This document shows, one piece after another, positions 42,949 to 51,387 of a DNA stretch of 64,000 nucleotides (its first letter is position 1; the number at the start of each line of letters is the position of its first letter). The DNA comes from G965205725 sp965205725 (lineage in GTDB: Bacteria > Pseudomonadota > Gammaproteobacteria > Pseudomonadales > Halieaceae), in assembly GCA_965205725.1 (NCBI GenBank), contig OZ242189.1, forward strand, positions 558,001-622,000, written 5' to 3'. The notes under the pieces were generated by a model. It was not told where the DNA came from. It did no database searches and was given only the letters and a program-made list of their open reading frames with translations. Made by a program: the position numbers and the translations under genes.

Positions 42949-44119
42949 GTGTAGTGTATTGAACTGATTCATGTTATATAAAGTGCTTCATTCACTACCC
43001 ATTTGAAGCCAATGCCCGCCCAAATAGACATCACTTTATCAGCGCAAGAGAAAAAGCAGTTGGAAAAACAGGTTAGGAGCAAAACGACACCGGTACGATT
43101 GGTAGAGCGCTCAAGGATCATTCTGCTCGCTGCAAAAAATATTCCCAACTACAAGATTGCTGAAGAGCTGGAAATTGATGCCAACAAAGTGGGCCGGTGG
43201 CGCAATCGTTTTTTCGAGAGAGGGCTTAAGGGGATAGAGAAAGATTTACCCAGAGGGGCTAATCACGGCGGCAAGAATTCTGCGGACCAGGCAAAGCTGC
43301 GTTCGAAAGTCATCAAGATAACCACGCAGGAAAAACCCAAGGATGGCACCCACTGGACGACCCGAGGTTTGGCAAAAGTGATGGGAATTAATCACTCCTT
43401 TATAAACAGAGTGTGGCGAGAAGTTGGTTTGAAGCCACACCTGGTTGCCCGATTCAAGGTGAGCAGCGACCCTGCCTTTGAAGACAAGCTACGCGATGTC
43501 GTTGGCTTGTATGTATCGCCGCCAGAGAATGCCGTTGTTTTCTGTGTTGACGAGAAGAGTTCCATTCAAGCGCTGGATAGGTCGCAGCCGGGATTGCCGA
43601 TGAAGCCAGGACGCGCCGGAACCATGACTCACGACTATAAGCGTCATGGTACAAGCACCTTGTTTGCGGCACTGAACACCCTGACGGGTGATATTATCGG
43701 TGAGTGTAAGAAGCGTCACCGGCACCAGGAGTTTTTGGCGTTTCTGAAGACTGTGGAGAAACAAACACCCAAAGAGTTAGACCTTCACCTTATCGTTGAC
43801 AACTATGCGACGCACAAACACGAAACAGTGAAGAACTGGATTAAGCGTCATAAGAGAGTTCACTTACACTTTATTCCAACGAGTTCTTCGTGGCTAAATC
43901 TGGTGGAGAGATTTTTTGGATGGTTGACAGAAAGGCGGCTGCGTCGTGGTGTATTCACATCAGTACAACAGTTGGAAGAGACTATCATGGATTTTATTGA
44001 GAGACACAATGAAGATAAAAAGCCATTTGTTTGGACAAAGTCTGCGGGAGAGATTCTGGAGAAAGTGGGCCGGGCAAGACATGCACTCTCAAATCAATAA
44101 TTAGTTTAATACACTACAC
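42949..44119 (+). mobile_element. IS630-type insertion sequence, copy B (1171 bp)
   Basis: Same ends as copy A with TA on both sides (42947-42948 and 44120-44121). Same orientation as copy A, 7.3 kb away. It interrupts the SEL1/trypsin gene. Confidence 0.95.
43012..44100 (+). CDS. IS630-family transposase, copy B
   Basis: As copy A, but with RFFGWLTERR, the usual Trp form of the third catalytic region; DDE residues intact (VFCVDEKSS, LHLIVDNYATHKH, LVERFFGW). Likely the active parent or the better-preserved copy. The near-identity of the copies implies recent movement. Confidence 0.95.
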   Translation: MPAQIDITLSAQEKKQLEKQVRSKTTPVRLVERSRIILLAAKNIPNYKIAEELEIDANKVGRWRNRFFERGLKGIEKDLPRGANHGGKNSADQAKLRSKVIKITTQEKPKDGTHWTTRGLAKVMGINHSFINRVWREVGLKPHLVARFKVSSDPAFEDKLRDVVGLYVSPPENAVVFCVDEKSSIQALDRSQPGLPMKPGRAGTMTHDYKRHGTSTLFAALNTLTGDIIGECKKRHRHQEFLAFLKTVEKQTPKELDLHLIVDNYATHKHETVKNWIKRHKRVHLHFIPTSSSWLNLVERFFGWLTERRLRRGVFTSVQQLEETIMDFIERHNEDKKPFVWTKSAGEILEKVGRARHALSNQ

Positions 44120-44121
44120 TA

Positions 44122-44840
44122 GTGATGCTTTGTCTGAGACTGATTGGCATAATATTTTATCTCAATCTGAAATTCGATCAGCGCGAAAAGAGGCGGCACG
44201 ACGAATGGACGCCATTGAAAGCCGTGAAAAAGAATCGGCTGGCAGTCCCACGCCTGGCAAAAGCATCGCCGCGGCACCAAAGCAAGCGAATAGCGCCGAG
44301 GGAGTATTCGAGAATACATGGCGGTCGGTTGTGGTTGTCACCAACGGTGATGGTCAAGGCAGTGGCGTCATCATTCGCCCAAACCTGGTGGCGACTAATT
44401 GTCATGTGGTGGATGAGGGCGGCAGCATCGACGTTTATAAAGCGGATAATCGCCGAGTCGATACCGACACCGCTTTCGCCGCCACCATTCGCCATTCCGA
44501 TGAAGGCAAAGATTTTTGCCTGCTGGATGTTGACGGCTTGTGGGGCATTCCGGCGACGCTGCGCAAATACGAAACATTGACAGTGGGCGAGTCTGTGTAT
44601 GGCTTGGGGGCGCCAAAAGGGCTGGATTTATCGCTTTCCGCAGGACTGGTTTCGCAGCTGAGAACAACCGATGGCAACCGCTATATCCAAACCGATGCGG
44701 CCATATCGCCGGGGTCGTCCGGCGGCGGTTTGTTCGACAGCGAAAGCAACTTGGTCGGCCTTATGACATGGAAAATAACCGATGAAAGCGTTGAAGGAAT
44801 CGGCTTCGCCATCCCTGCTGATTTGGCTTTTGGGTATTAG
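44122..44840 (+). pseudogene. SEL1-repeat/trypsin-like protein, 3' part (protease domain)
   Basis: Continues the SEL1 frame after IS removal (GASDALSETDWHNILSQS at the join). A linker with AAAPKQANSAEG leads to a chymotrypsin-fold domain: GSGVIIRPNLVATNCHVVDE (catalytic His), KDFCLLDVDG (Asp) and SPGSSGGGLFDSE (Ser), the complete triad of a HtrA/trypsin-like serine protease. Without the 5' part it has no signal peptide or clear start. Its TAG shares a base with the GTG of the next frame (TAGTG). Confidence 0.93.
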
Positions 44841-44854
44841 TGGATATTGGCACG

Positions 44855-45357
44855 ATGAGTTTAATAGATGAGAAAAAAGAGGACGGCGTTAAATATGACG
44901 CTACATACGCTCGGTTAATTGGACACAAAAAATCCGAGTGCGAGATCCTTATCAAGGCAGGGAAACACGTTGAAGAACTATACGCCATAACCAAGAACGT
45001 GCTCGATAAGAATTTTCAGAATGAAATAAAGCAAAAGCAGAAATTTTATCCTCGTTATGCAGAGATGTATTGCGCTGCGACTCTTATGGTTAAATATGAT
45101 CTTGATGTGACTCATAAATCGGATGAGGGGCCCGATTTTTTATTAGAAAAGCCACGTTGTTGGGTTGAGGTGGTGGCTGTGGGTGATGGTGATCCGAATA
45201 ATCCGAATTCTGTTAAAAAACTCATTCCAGGGGAACGGCGAACGCACTCTGAGAATAACGTCATTTTAAGGTTTAGTTCGGTATTTGTTAAAAAATCAAA
45301 GACAATAAAATATTATATGCAGCAAGGAATTGTTTCTCCAACTGATCCGGTTATTAT
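44855..45357 (+). pseudogene. Possible PD-(D/E)XK-like protein, 5' part (split by ISNCY element)
   Basis: Frame from the GTG at 44840 or ATG at 44855 (MSLIDEKKEDGVKYDATYAR). GPDFLLEKPRCWVEVVAVGD resembles the core of PD-(D/E)XK nucleases (Asp, then Glu in EVV), although the usual Lys is missing, so activity is doubtful. The frame is cut after TDPVII by an ISNCY-type element. Restored at the 16-bp duplication it continues at 46746 for a total of about 307 residues. It is not otherwise recognised. The overlap with the protease gene implies they worked together. Confidence 0.7.
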
Positions 45358-46729
45358 TGTTAGTAACACATAAACTGTCCGGTCTTGTAGCACATGATCT
45401 GTCCGGTTCTCATAGGATCCCGAGGAGGGGCGCTTATGAGACGGACAGAGTGGCTACAGGAGACTCGACTAATGAGATTCGAGGAAGCTTATGGGGGTTG
45501 GACGGAGAGCCGTCTGACCCAGGAGGAGGCGGCGCGATTGCTGGGGGTTTGTGACCGGACCTTTCGCCGCTACATTGATCGATATGAGGAAGAGGGCCTG
45601 GAGGGTCTCATCGACAAACGCTTATCACAGATATCGCACCGCCGCGCTCCAGTCGACGAGGTCATGCGTCTGGTGGATCGGTATCGTAATCGGCACAGGG
45701 GCTGGAATGTGAAGCACTACTATTCCTGGTACAAACGAGAGGGAGGCCAGCGCAGCTACTCGTGGGTGAAGAATACCTTGCAAGGGGCTGGCGCAGTGAA
45801 GAAGGCAGCTCAACGTGGCGTCCACCGTAAACAGCGTGACCGGTCACCCTGGCCGGGGATGATGTTGCATCAGGACGGCAGCCAGCATCAATGGGTACCT
45901 GGGCAGTACTGGGACCTGATCGTTACCATGGATGATGCCACTAATGAGCACTACTCGATGTTCTTTTGCGACGAAGAAGGGACACAGAGCAGCTTTCGGG
46001 GTGTTCGTGACGTCATTGAAGGGCGCGGTCTGTTTTGTTCTCTGTATACAGATCGAGGCAGCCATTACTGGATAACACCTGAGGCAGGCGGGAAGGTCGA
46101 CAAAGTGACCCTGACGCAATTCGGGCGGGCGATGGGCCAGTTGGGTATTGAGATGATCCCGGCCTATTCACCAGAGGCCCGAGGCCGCTCTGAGCGTGTG
46201 TTTAGCACCCACCAGGACCGGTTGGTCAAGGAGTTGGCCCTGGCCGGTATCACGGACATGGACAGCGCCAATAAATATCTGACCGAGACCTACCTGACGG
46301 CTTATAACGCTGAGTTTACACAGCCACCGCCAGAAGAAGGCTCAGCCTTTGTTGGGTGCCGGGATAAATCGGTGCTGGATGACATCCTGTGTGAGCGCTT
46401 TGAGCGAACGGTGAGAAAGGACAATTGCGTACACTTTGAAGGCTTAGTGCTGCAGATACCTGCGGATCGCCACCGCTGCCATTATGTGAAGGCAAAGGTC
46501 AAAGTTCTACGTTACCCCGATGGCACTCTTTCGATTCAACACGGTCCACGAGAACTGGCGAGATATGACGCCTTGGGTCAGGCAATATCAGATGAACTAC
46601 CGGTTGCAGCCTAATGTCCGCGGCTCAGCCAAGGTGGCAGGAAGACGCTTCATAGAGCCTTCCAGCAATCAAACAAAAAGCGGACAATCTATGTGCTACA
46701 GAACCGGACATTTCTATTTGTTGCTAACA
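45358..46729 (+). mobile_element. ISNCY-type insertion sequence (1372 bp)
   Basis: Inverted ends begin TGTTAGTAACACATA (left) and, read inward on the other strand, TGTTAGCAACAAATA (right); similarity continues for about 50 bp with GTAGCACAT and TGTCCG blocks. The 16-bp target duplication CTGATCCGGTTATTAT flanks it (45342-45357 and 46730-46745). Long target duplications are known for the IS1202-like ISNCY elements. Confidence 0.92.
45436..46614 (+). CDS. ISNCY-family transposase
   Basis: 392 residues from the ATG at 45436 (MRRTEWLQETRLMRFEEAYG), preceded by GAGGAGGGG. An N-terminal helix-turn-helix (LTQEEAARLLGVCDRTFRRY) is followed by an integrase-type core: LHQDGSQHQWVPG, YTDRGSHYWITPE and the C-terminal Glu in SPEARGRSERVF. 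Appears intact. A decayed left end of a related element is at 59961. Confidence 0.92.
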   Translation: MRRTEWLQETRLMRFEEAYGGWTESRLTQEEAARLLGVCDRTFRRYIDRYEEEGLEGLIDKRLSQISHRRAPVDEVMRLVDRYRNRHRGWNVKHYYSWYKREGGQRSYSWVKNTLQGAGAVKKAAQRGVHRKQRDRSPWPGMMLHQDGSQHQWVPGQYWDLIVTMDDATNEHYSMFFCDEEGTQSSFRGVRDVIEGRGLFCSLYTDRGSHYWITPEAGGKVDKVTLTQFGRAMGQLGIEMIPAYSPEARGRSERVFSTHQDRLVKELALAGITDMDSANKYLTETYLTAYNAEFTQPPPEEGSAFVGCRDKSVLDDILCERFERTVRKDNCVHFEGLVLQIPADRHRCHYVKAKVKVLRYPDGTLSIQHGPRELARYDALGQAISDELPVAA

Positions 46730-46745
46730 CTGATCCGGTTATTAT

Positions 46746-47166
46746 TTTTATTAGCGGATGTGATATGAAAGAGGGGCCGCCTTTTTTTCGTCCTAAAGGT
46801 GGACTCCCTCATATAGTGTCGGCTGTATTGCCCGTTGGCGAATTGGAGCTTCGAGTAAACACGCAAACGAAAGAAGGTTCTTTGGGATATAGGTATCGCC
46901 CTGGAGTTAACAAAAAAACTGAAGAAGGGGATAAATTAATCGACATGGATTATTTTTTAACTGAATGTCATTCACATATCAGCGCGATTATTTATTCATA
47001 TGCAAAGGCCGATAATGCGCCTTCAAGAGATAAATGGGGAGATGATTTTATTACAATATATAACCCCATGGCTAAAAATCCATTGCCGCTGGATCTTATT
47101 AAATGTGCTGATCAGTATTTCACATCAAACGAAGACGGCGGCTTTACCATTCGCAAGAGGTGTTAG
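46746..47166 (+). pseudogene. Possible PD-(D/E)XK-like protein, 3' part
   Basis: Continues in frame from 45357 after removal of the IS and one target copy: TDPVII then FISGCDMKEGPPFFRPKGGL, ending IRKRC. It contains DMDYFLTECHSHISAIIYSY and is rich in charged and aromatic residues, with no family I recognise. Base composition is lower in GC than the flanking core genes, in line with acquired DNA. Confidence 0.75.
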
Positions 47167-47204
47167 CAATAAATATAGAAACCAGGACAGCCCGGCGGGA
47201 TGGT

Positions 47205-47560
47205 CGGGGCGCGGGTAAAATTAAAGTCGCTTTTTCATAGTCACCGATACAGAAGCTCGCGCGGTAGCTATCCTGCCCACAGACAGCCTGGCCTTGTTGG
47301 TCAAAACAAGGGTAGCCAGTTTGAATCGCTGGCCGCTTCTATCTGTGCCCGCATGGCGGCGCAGACTGTTGGCATTGTTGGATAAATGCGAGCTTGTCTT
47401 GTGCCAGCGGTACATTTCCTTGGCGGAAATCCACGGCCACGACCTGCCCGGTTTCCGCACTGTGGCCCACCACGGGCATAAAGCCTTTGTCCTTGTTGTA
47501 GGTCCAGCGTGCATCGGCTTTATGGGCCACAATTTCGGTGGCATCCATGCGTTTTAGGGG
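47205..47560 (-). pseudogene. IS1380-family transposase remnant
   Basis: On the minus strand KPLKRMDATEIVAHKADARW, then YNKDKGFMPVVGHSAETGQV and VAVDFRQGNVPLAQDKLAFI correspond to the conserved centre of IS1380-type transposases. It then loses frame: a later segment in other frames (SNWLPLFDQQGQAVCGQDSY) looks like the downstream part. Both ends of the element are missing. Confidence 0.75.
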
Positions 47561-47563
47561 TTT

Positions 47564-47660
47564 CTATCTGGGGATTGGGCCTCTTCCAAAATCAGATCTG
47601 CGACATTATGGGTGTCTCAAAACCCACGCTGTGTAAATACATCAATGGTGCTTCCCATTA
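47564..47660 (+). pseudogene. Serine recombinase C-terminal helix-turn-helix remnant
   Basis: Frame LFQNQICDIMGVSKPTLCKY resembles the DNA-binding tail of Hin/resolvase-type serine recombinases. No catalytic domain is present. Only about 30 residues are supported. Confidence 0.5.
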
Positions 47661-47735
47661 TCTCATATTGGACAAGGCCCGGTTTTGCCGCAACCACACG
47701 ATTTGCGATATACTGACATCCTTAAGGGGAGCCCT

Positions 47736-47996
47736 ATGTTACCGGAAATCCTGGCCATCCTCGGTATGACGGGTACAGTTCTCGTGGCGATTTGGACGAT
47801 GGGCCGTTCCCTCCGAGCCGGTCTGACAGCAGAAATCAAAGCTACACGGATAGAGGTTCGCGAAGAAATTCAAGGGCTAGGAGACGAAATAAAAGACCTG
47901 CGCGAAGATCAGCTTATGCTCAATGCCCGTATGTCGGGTCTCGAAAGGCTGCTGCAGGGCCTCAAGGAAGCCATTGTCGCCCGTGCTGTGGCTTAA
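47736..47996 (+). CDS. Small membrane-anchored coiled-coil protein
   Basis: 86 residues from the ATG at 47736, with AAGGGGAG upstream and a TATACT -10-like box near 47709. One N-terminal transmembrane segment (ILAILGMTGTVLVAIWTMG), then a long charged coiled coil (IKATRIEVREEIQGLGDEIK). Function unknown. It pairs with the next small gene 26 bp downstream, which also has a coiled coil and a membrane segment in the opposite order, so the two products may associate at the membrane. Confidence 0.7.
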   Translation: MLPEILAILGMTGTVLVAIWTMGRSLRAGLTAEIKATRIEVREEIQGLGDEIKDLREDQLMLNARMSGLERLLQGLKEAIVARAVA

Positions 47997-48022
47997 CCCG
48001 CCCACTAATATTGGAGTAATCA

Positions 48023-48241
48023 ATGACAAGTATGATTTCTGAGGTCTACTCAGCTTTCCGCAAAGCCGGCGTACCCGAAGAAGAAGCAAAGCAGGCTGCG
48101 GAGGCCTTGTCGGCAGAGAGTATGGCGACCAAGTCAGATGTTGATGACATCAAACGGGGGTTGGCCGTTGTGAAGTGGATGTTGGGGGTTGTCATTGCGG
48201 CTCAGGTACTGCCCCTGCTTCGGACCGTAGGCGTTTTTTAG
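48023..48241 (+). CDS. Small coiled-coil protein with C-terminal membrane segment
   Basis: 72 residues; GGAG lies eight bases before the ATG. Sequence MTSMISEVYSAFRKAGVPEE, then a helical segment (ATKSDVDDIKRGLAVVKWML) and a hydrophobic C-terminus (GVVIAAQVLPLLRTVGVF). This resembles the CCDC90/DUF1640-like small proteins found in many bacteria. Function unknown. Likely cotranscribed with the preceding small gene. Confidence 0.7.
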   Translation: MTSMISEVYSAFRKAGVPEEEAKQAAEALSAESMATKSDVDDIKRGLAVVKWMLGVVIAAQVLPLLRTVGVF

Positions 48242-48496
48242 CCTCCCTGTGTGTCAACCTGAAAGTATAGGAAAAACAAACGGGGTGTAGGGCAAAAACA
48301 TCATTCTATAATCCCGTTGCATTACGTGAAGAGGGCGAGCACTCGCCACTGAACAGACTGAAATCTTGCTCACACGGGCCCAATTACAGATCTTTTTAGA
48401 CCATTGCCGAGCGCGTACTTGTACTTCTCGATACCAACGTGTTTTAAGTGGCTTCCATGCTACTGCCTATGTATGGACGCAGAATCCCTGCGGGCA

Positions 48497-48701
48497 AAAA
48501 GAGGTTGTGGCGCAGGACTATAAGGCGGCGCTTAACTGGTCAAAACTGGCGGCGGAACAGGGCGAGGCAGCGGCACAGCACAACCTTGGGTTGATGTACG
48601 AGTATGGCCAGGGTGTACCGCAGGATACTGTTCTGGCCTATATGTGGCTGAATATAGCAGCCCCTACTGGCGCCAGCCACCCACTGCCTGAATCGGTTTG
48701 A
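48497..48701 (+). pseudogene. SEL1-repeat gene fragment
   Basis: VVAQDYKAALNWSKLAAEQG, then EAAAQHNLGLMYEYGQGVPQ and TVLAYMWLNIAA: about one and a half SEL1 repeats close in sequence to those at 42117-42948, ending abruptly in PTGASHPLPESV, which is antisense to the DUF1223 gene end. No signal peptide or start. A relic of another copy of the SEL1 gene. The upstream 48242-48496 shows nothing else. Confidence 0.75.
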
Positions 48702-49437
48702 GTGAACCCTCGCGGCTGACCCAGGCGGCCCAGGCGGTTTGTTGAGGTTGATGGGCTGCTGTTGAGTTTGGCAGCTCGCCCTGCCAGTGCAGGTCACTTG
48801 AGTGGTAGCTTCGGCTGGCCAGGACGACGAAATCATGGCGCAGTGTTTTGCCGCGGTTTTCTCCGGACCGCACCGCTGTACTCAGGCCGGTACCCAGTAG
48901 CGCGATTGTCAAGGTACTGGCGGGCAAGGTGCTGGCGGGCAAGGTGCTGGGGTTTTGCGGCGCAAAGCTGGCCTCAAATTCCCCAGCCGTTACATTCAGT
49001 TGCAGCACCCCTGTGCGCCTCTCGCTCAGGGGTGGTGTCTCTCCATAACGCCAGCCATAACGCCAGTTGCGCCACTCTTTGCCCAGGGCGAGTACGCCCG
49101 GCGTGTAGACATGGGTGATATTTCCCTCGCGCACATGCCGGCGCTGTCGGTGAGAGAATTTACTCTGGGAAAAAGGGTCCCGCCAACCCAGGTAGTTCCA
49201 GTAATCGACGTGATACGCCACGGGCACGATGCGGTGCCACAGTTGTGGATGCTCGCGTAAGCTGCTGTACCAGCGATCAGCCGGTGGACAGGAGCTACAG
49301 CCTTCGGAGGTGTACAGTTCAACCAGTGTGTTCTGTGTTTCGCCGCTGCGCAATTCAATCTCGGCGACTGCGGCTACAGGTAACAGCAGCGCCATGAAAA
49401 CTGAAACAAAAACAAAAGCTGAATAAAAATAGCGCAT
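48664..49437 (-). CDS. DUF1223 family secreted thioredoxin-like protein
   Basis: Start at 49437 (MRYFYSAFVFVSVFMALLLP), 257 residues. Signal peptide ends near VAAVAE. The family core is TLVELYTSEGCSSCPPADRW, with a CSSC thioredoxin-like motif, followed by VPVAYHVDYWNYLGWRDPF. Function unknown; found in the periplasm. Two in-gene tandem duplications are visible: 15-bp units giving ASTLPASTLPASTL and 12-bp units giving NWRYGWRYGE. Confidence 0.9.
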   Translation of the reverse strand: MRYFYSAFVFVSVFMALLLPVAAVAEIELRSGETQNTLVELYTSEGCSSCPPADRWYSSLREHPQLWHRIVPVAYHVDYWNYLGWRDPFSQSKFSHRQRRHVREGNITHVYTPGVLALGKEWRNWRYGWRYGETPPLSERRTGVLQLNVTAGEFEASFAPQNPSTLPASTLPASTLTIALLGTGLSTAVRSGENRGKTLRHDFVVLASRSYHSSDLHWQGELPNSTAAHQPQQTAWAAWVSREGSLKPIQAVGGWRQ

Positions 49438-49486
49438 GTGAGTACGACCGGCAGCCATCTGTTTAGTTCGCAACCGCAGTGGTAAC

Positions 49487-49690
49487 CATAGTCACATCAA
49501 TAGTGGCAGCTATAGTCGTAACCATAGTCACAGCCATAGTCGTAACCATAACCGCAGCCATAGCCGTAACCATAGCCGCAGCCATAGCCGTAACCATAGC
49601 CGTAACCATAGCCGTAACCATAGCCGTAACCATAGCCGTAACCATAGCCGTAACCATAGCCGTAACCATAGCCGTAACCATAGCCGCAGC
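49487..49690. repeat. 12-bp minisatellite (CATAGCCGTAAC) of about 17 units
   Basis: Period-12 array, units CATAGCCGTAAC with variants CATAGTCGTAAC and CATAGCCGCAGC, most uniform at the right end. It lies between the divergent DUF1223 and acyl-CoA ligase genes. The minus-strand frame reads alternating Tyr-Gly (TAT GGT TAC GGC), but it has an in-frame TAG upstream and no start. Confidence 0.95.
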
Positions 49691-49830
49691 CCTGGGGTTG
49701 AGGCTAAACCATCGACCGGGTTGTGACGCGGCGACCATTCATCCGCTATTATTAGGACTGCTATCAGTTTGAATTCTATTTTGAAGTCTATTTTGAATTC
49801 TATAGGGCTACACCAACAGGGAGACTCAAT

Positions 49831-51360
49831 ATGCCACATATCAGTGTTACCGCAGCGGAGACGCCCGACAAGCCGGCGATTATCATGGGCAATAGTGGTG
49901 AGGTTGTGAGCTACCGCGAACTGGACGAGCGCTCCAACCAGGTTGCACAGTTGTTTCGTTCACTGGGCATTCAGGCCGGCGATCATATCGGTATGATGCT
50001 GGAGAACACCCGCCAGTTTCTAGAAATCGTTCAGGGAGCTTTGCGCTCAGGGGTTGTTTTCACGCCGGTCAGCACTCATTTACAAAAAGAAGAAACCCAA
50101 TACATATTAGAGAACTGTCATGCGCGCCTGTTTATCGGCTCAATAAAGTTTGCCGCTGTCGCCGAGGAGCTGCTGGGCAGTGTGCCAGCGATTGAGCATT
50201 TCTACATGCTAAACGGGGCCCGTGCCGGTTTTCAATCCTGGGATGAAGCTGTGGCCCGGCAACCCGCAACGCCGATTGAAGACCAGAGCGTGGGCACGGC
50301 TATGTTGTATTCCTCGGGCACTACGGGTCAGCCCAAGGGGGTTATGAGTGTAGCCGAGACCACTGATATTTATGCGCCAAACCCTGACTTCGATATGTTT
50401 GCGGCTATATTTGGCTTTGGTGAAGACACGCGCTATCTGTCGCCAGCGCCGCTCTATCACGCCGCGCCGCTGCACTATAACTGTGTGGTACTGGCTCTGG
50501 CTGGCACAGCCATTATTATGGAGAAGTTTGACGCCGAGCGCGCCTTGCAGCTTATTGCTGAACACCGTGTTACCCACAGTCAATGGGTGCCGATCATGTT
50601 TGTACGGATGCTGAAGCTAGACCAGGCCGTTAGAGACCAATATGACTGTAGTTCATTAACAGTGGCGATACATGCGGCGGCTCCCTGTCCAATTGATGTC
50701 AAAGAAAAAATGATTGACTGGTGGGGGCCTGTTATTCTTGAGTATTACGCAGGTTCAGAGCGCAACGGCATGACCTTTATTGATTCAGCTTCCTGGCTGA
50801 CCCACAAAGGTTCTGTCGGCGTGGCGGTTCTGGGTGAGCTGCACATCCTTGACGAGCAGGGCGAAGAGGTGCCAACCGGCGAGATTGGCACGGTTTATTT
50901 TGCCAACGGCCCCAGTTTTGAGTATTACGGCGAGCCAGAAAAAACTGCTGGCGCACACAGCAAGCAGGGCTGGGCAACTTTGGGAGATGTGGGTTATGTG
51001 GACGCAGATGGCTTTTTGTATTTAACCGACCGTAAAAACTTCATGATTATTTCGGGCGGGGTGAATATTTACCCACAGGAGGTTGAAAACCTGCTGGTCG
51101 GCCATCCGGCGGTGGCAGATGTTGCGGTGTTTGGGGTGCCGAATGAGGAATTTGGCGAGGAGGTAAAAGCGGTTATCCAACCCATGGACTGGGAGGATGC
51201 AACTGAGGCAATGGGCCTGGAGATTATCGACTGGTGTAAACAACACCTGTCGCATATTAAGGTGCCGCGCTCAGTGGATTTTATTGAACAACTGCCGCGA
51301 ATGGACAATGGCAAACTCTATAAGCGGCGCCTTATGGAGCAATATAAGCGAGCAGTATAG
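49831..51360 (+). CDS. Acyl-CoA ligase (AMP-binding)
   Basis: 509-residue ANL-superfamily enzyme; the ATG follows GGGAG. AMP-binding motif YSSGTTGQPKGV (about residues 163-174), A5-type EYYAGSERNGMT, TLGDVGYVDADGFLYLTDR and the C-terminal Lys in MDNGKLYKRRL. It joins a carboxylic acid to CoA via an acyl-adenylate. Substrate is probably a fatty or short branched acid. Fits the alkane/fatty-acid theme. Followed by the GGAGTCTG motif and a long tandem array. Confidence 0.92.
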   Translation: MPHISVTAAETPDKPAIIMGNSGEVVSYRELDERSNQVAQLFRSLGIQAGDHIGMMLENTRQFLEIVQGALRSGVVFTPVSTHLQKEETQYILENCHARLFIGSIKFAAVAEELLGSVPAIEHFYMLNGARAGFQSWDEAVARQPATPIEDQSVGTAMLYSSGTTGQPKGVMSVAETTDIYAPNPDFDMFAAIFGFGEDTRYLSPAPLYHAAPLHYNCVVLALAGTAIIMEKFDAERALQLIAEHRVTHSQWVPIMFVRMLKLDQAVRDQYDCSSLTVAIHAAAPCPIDVKEKMIDWWGPVILEYYAGSERNGMTFIDSASWLTHKGSVGVAVLGELHILDEQGEEVPTGEIGTVYFANGPSFEYYGEPEKTAGAHSKQGWATLGDVGYVDADGFLYLTDRKNFMIISGGVNIYPQEVENLLVGHPAVADVAVFGVPNEEFGEEVKAVIQPMDWEDATEAMGLEIIDWCKQHLSHIKVPRSVDFIEQLPRMDNGKLYKRRLMEQYKRAV

Positions 51361-51387
51361 GCGAGCAGCAATATATAAATACCCCGA

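Noticed and set aside
49479..49839. Open frames over the 12-bp array (Val-Thr-Ile-Ala, Leu-Arg-Leu-Trp)
   Set aside because: All frames of a period-12 array without stops stay open; none has credible start signals.
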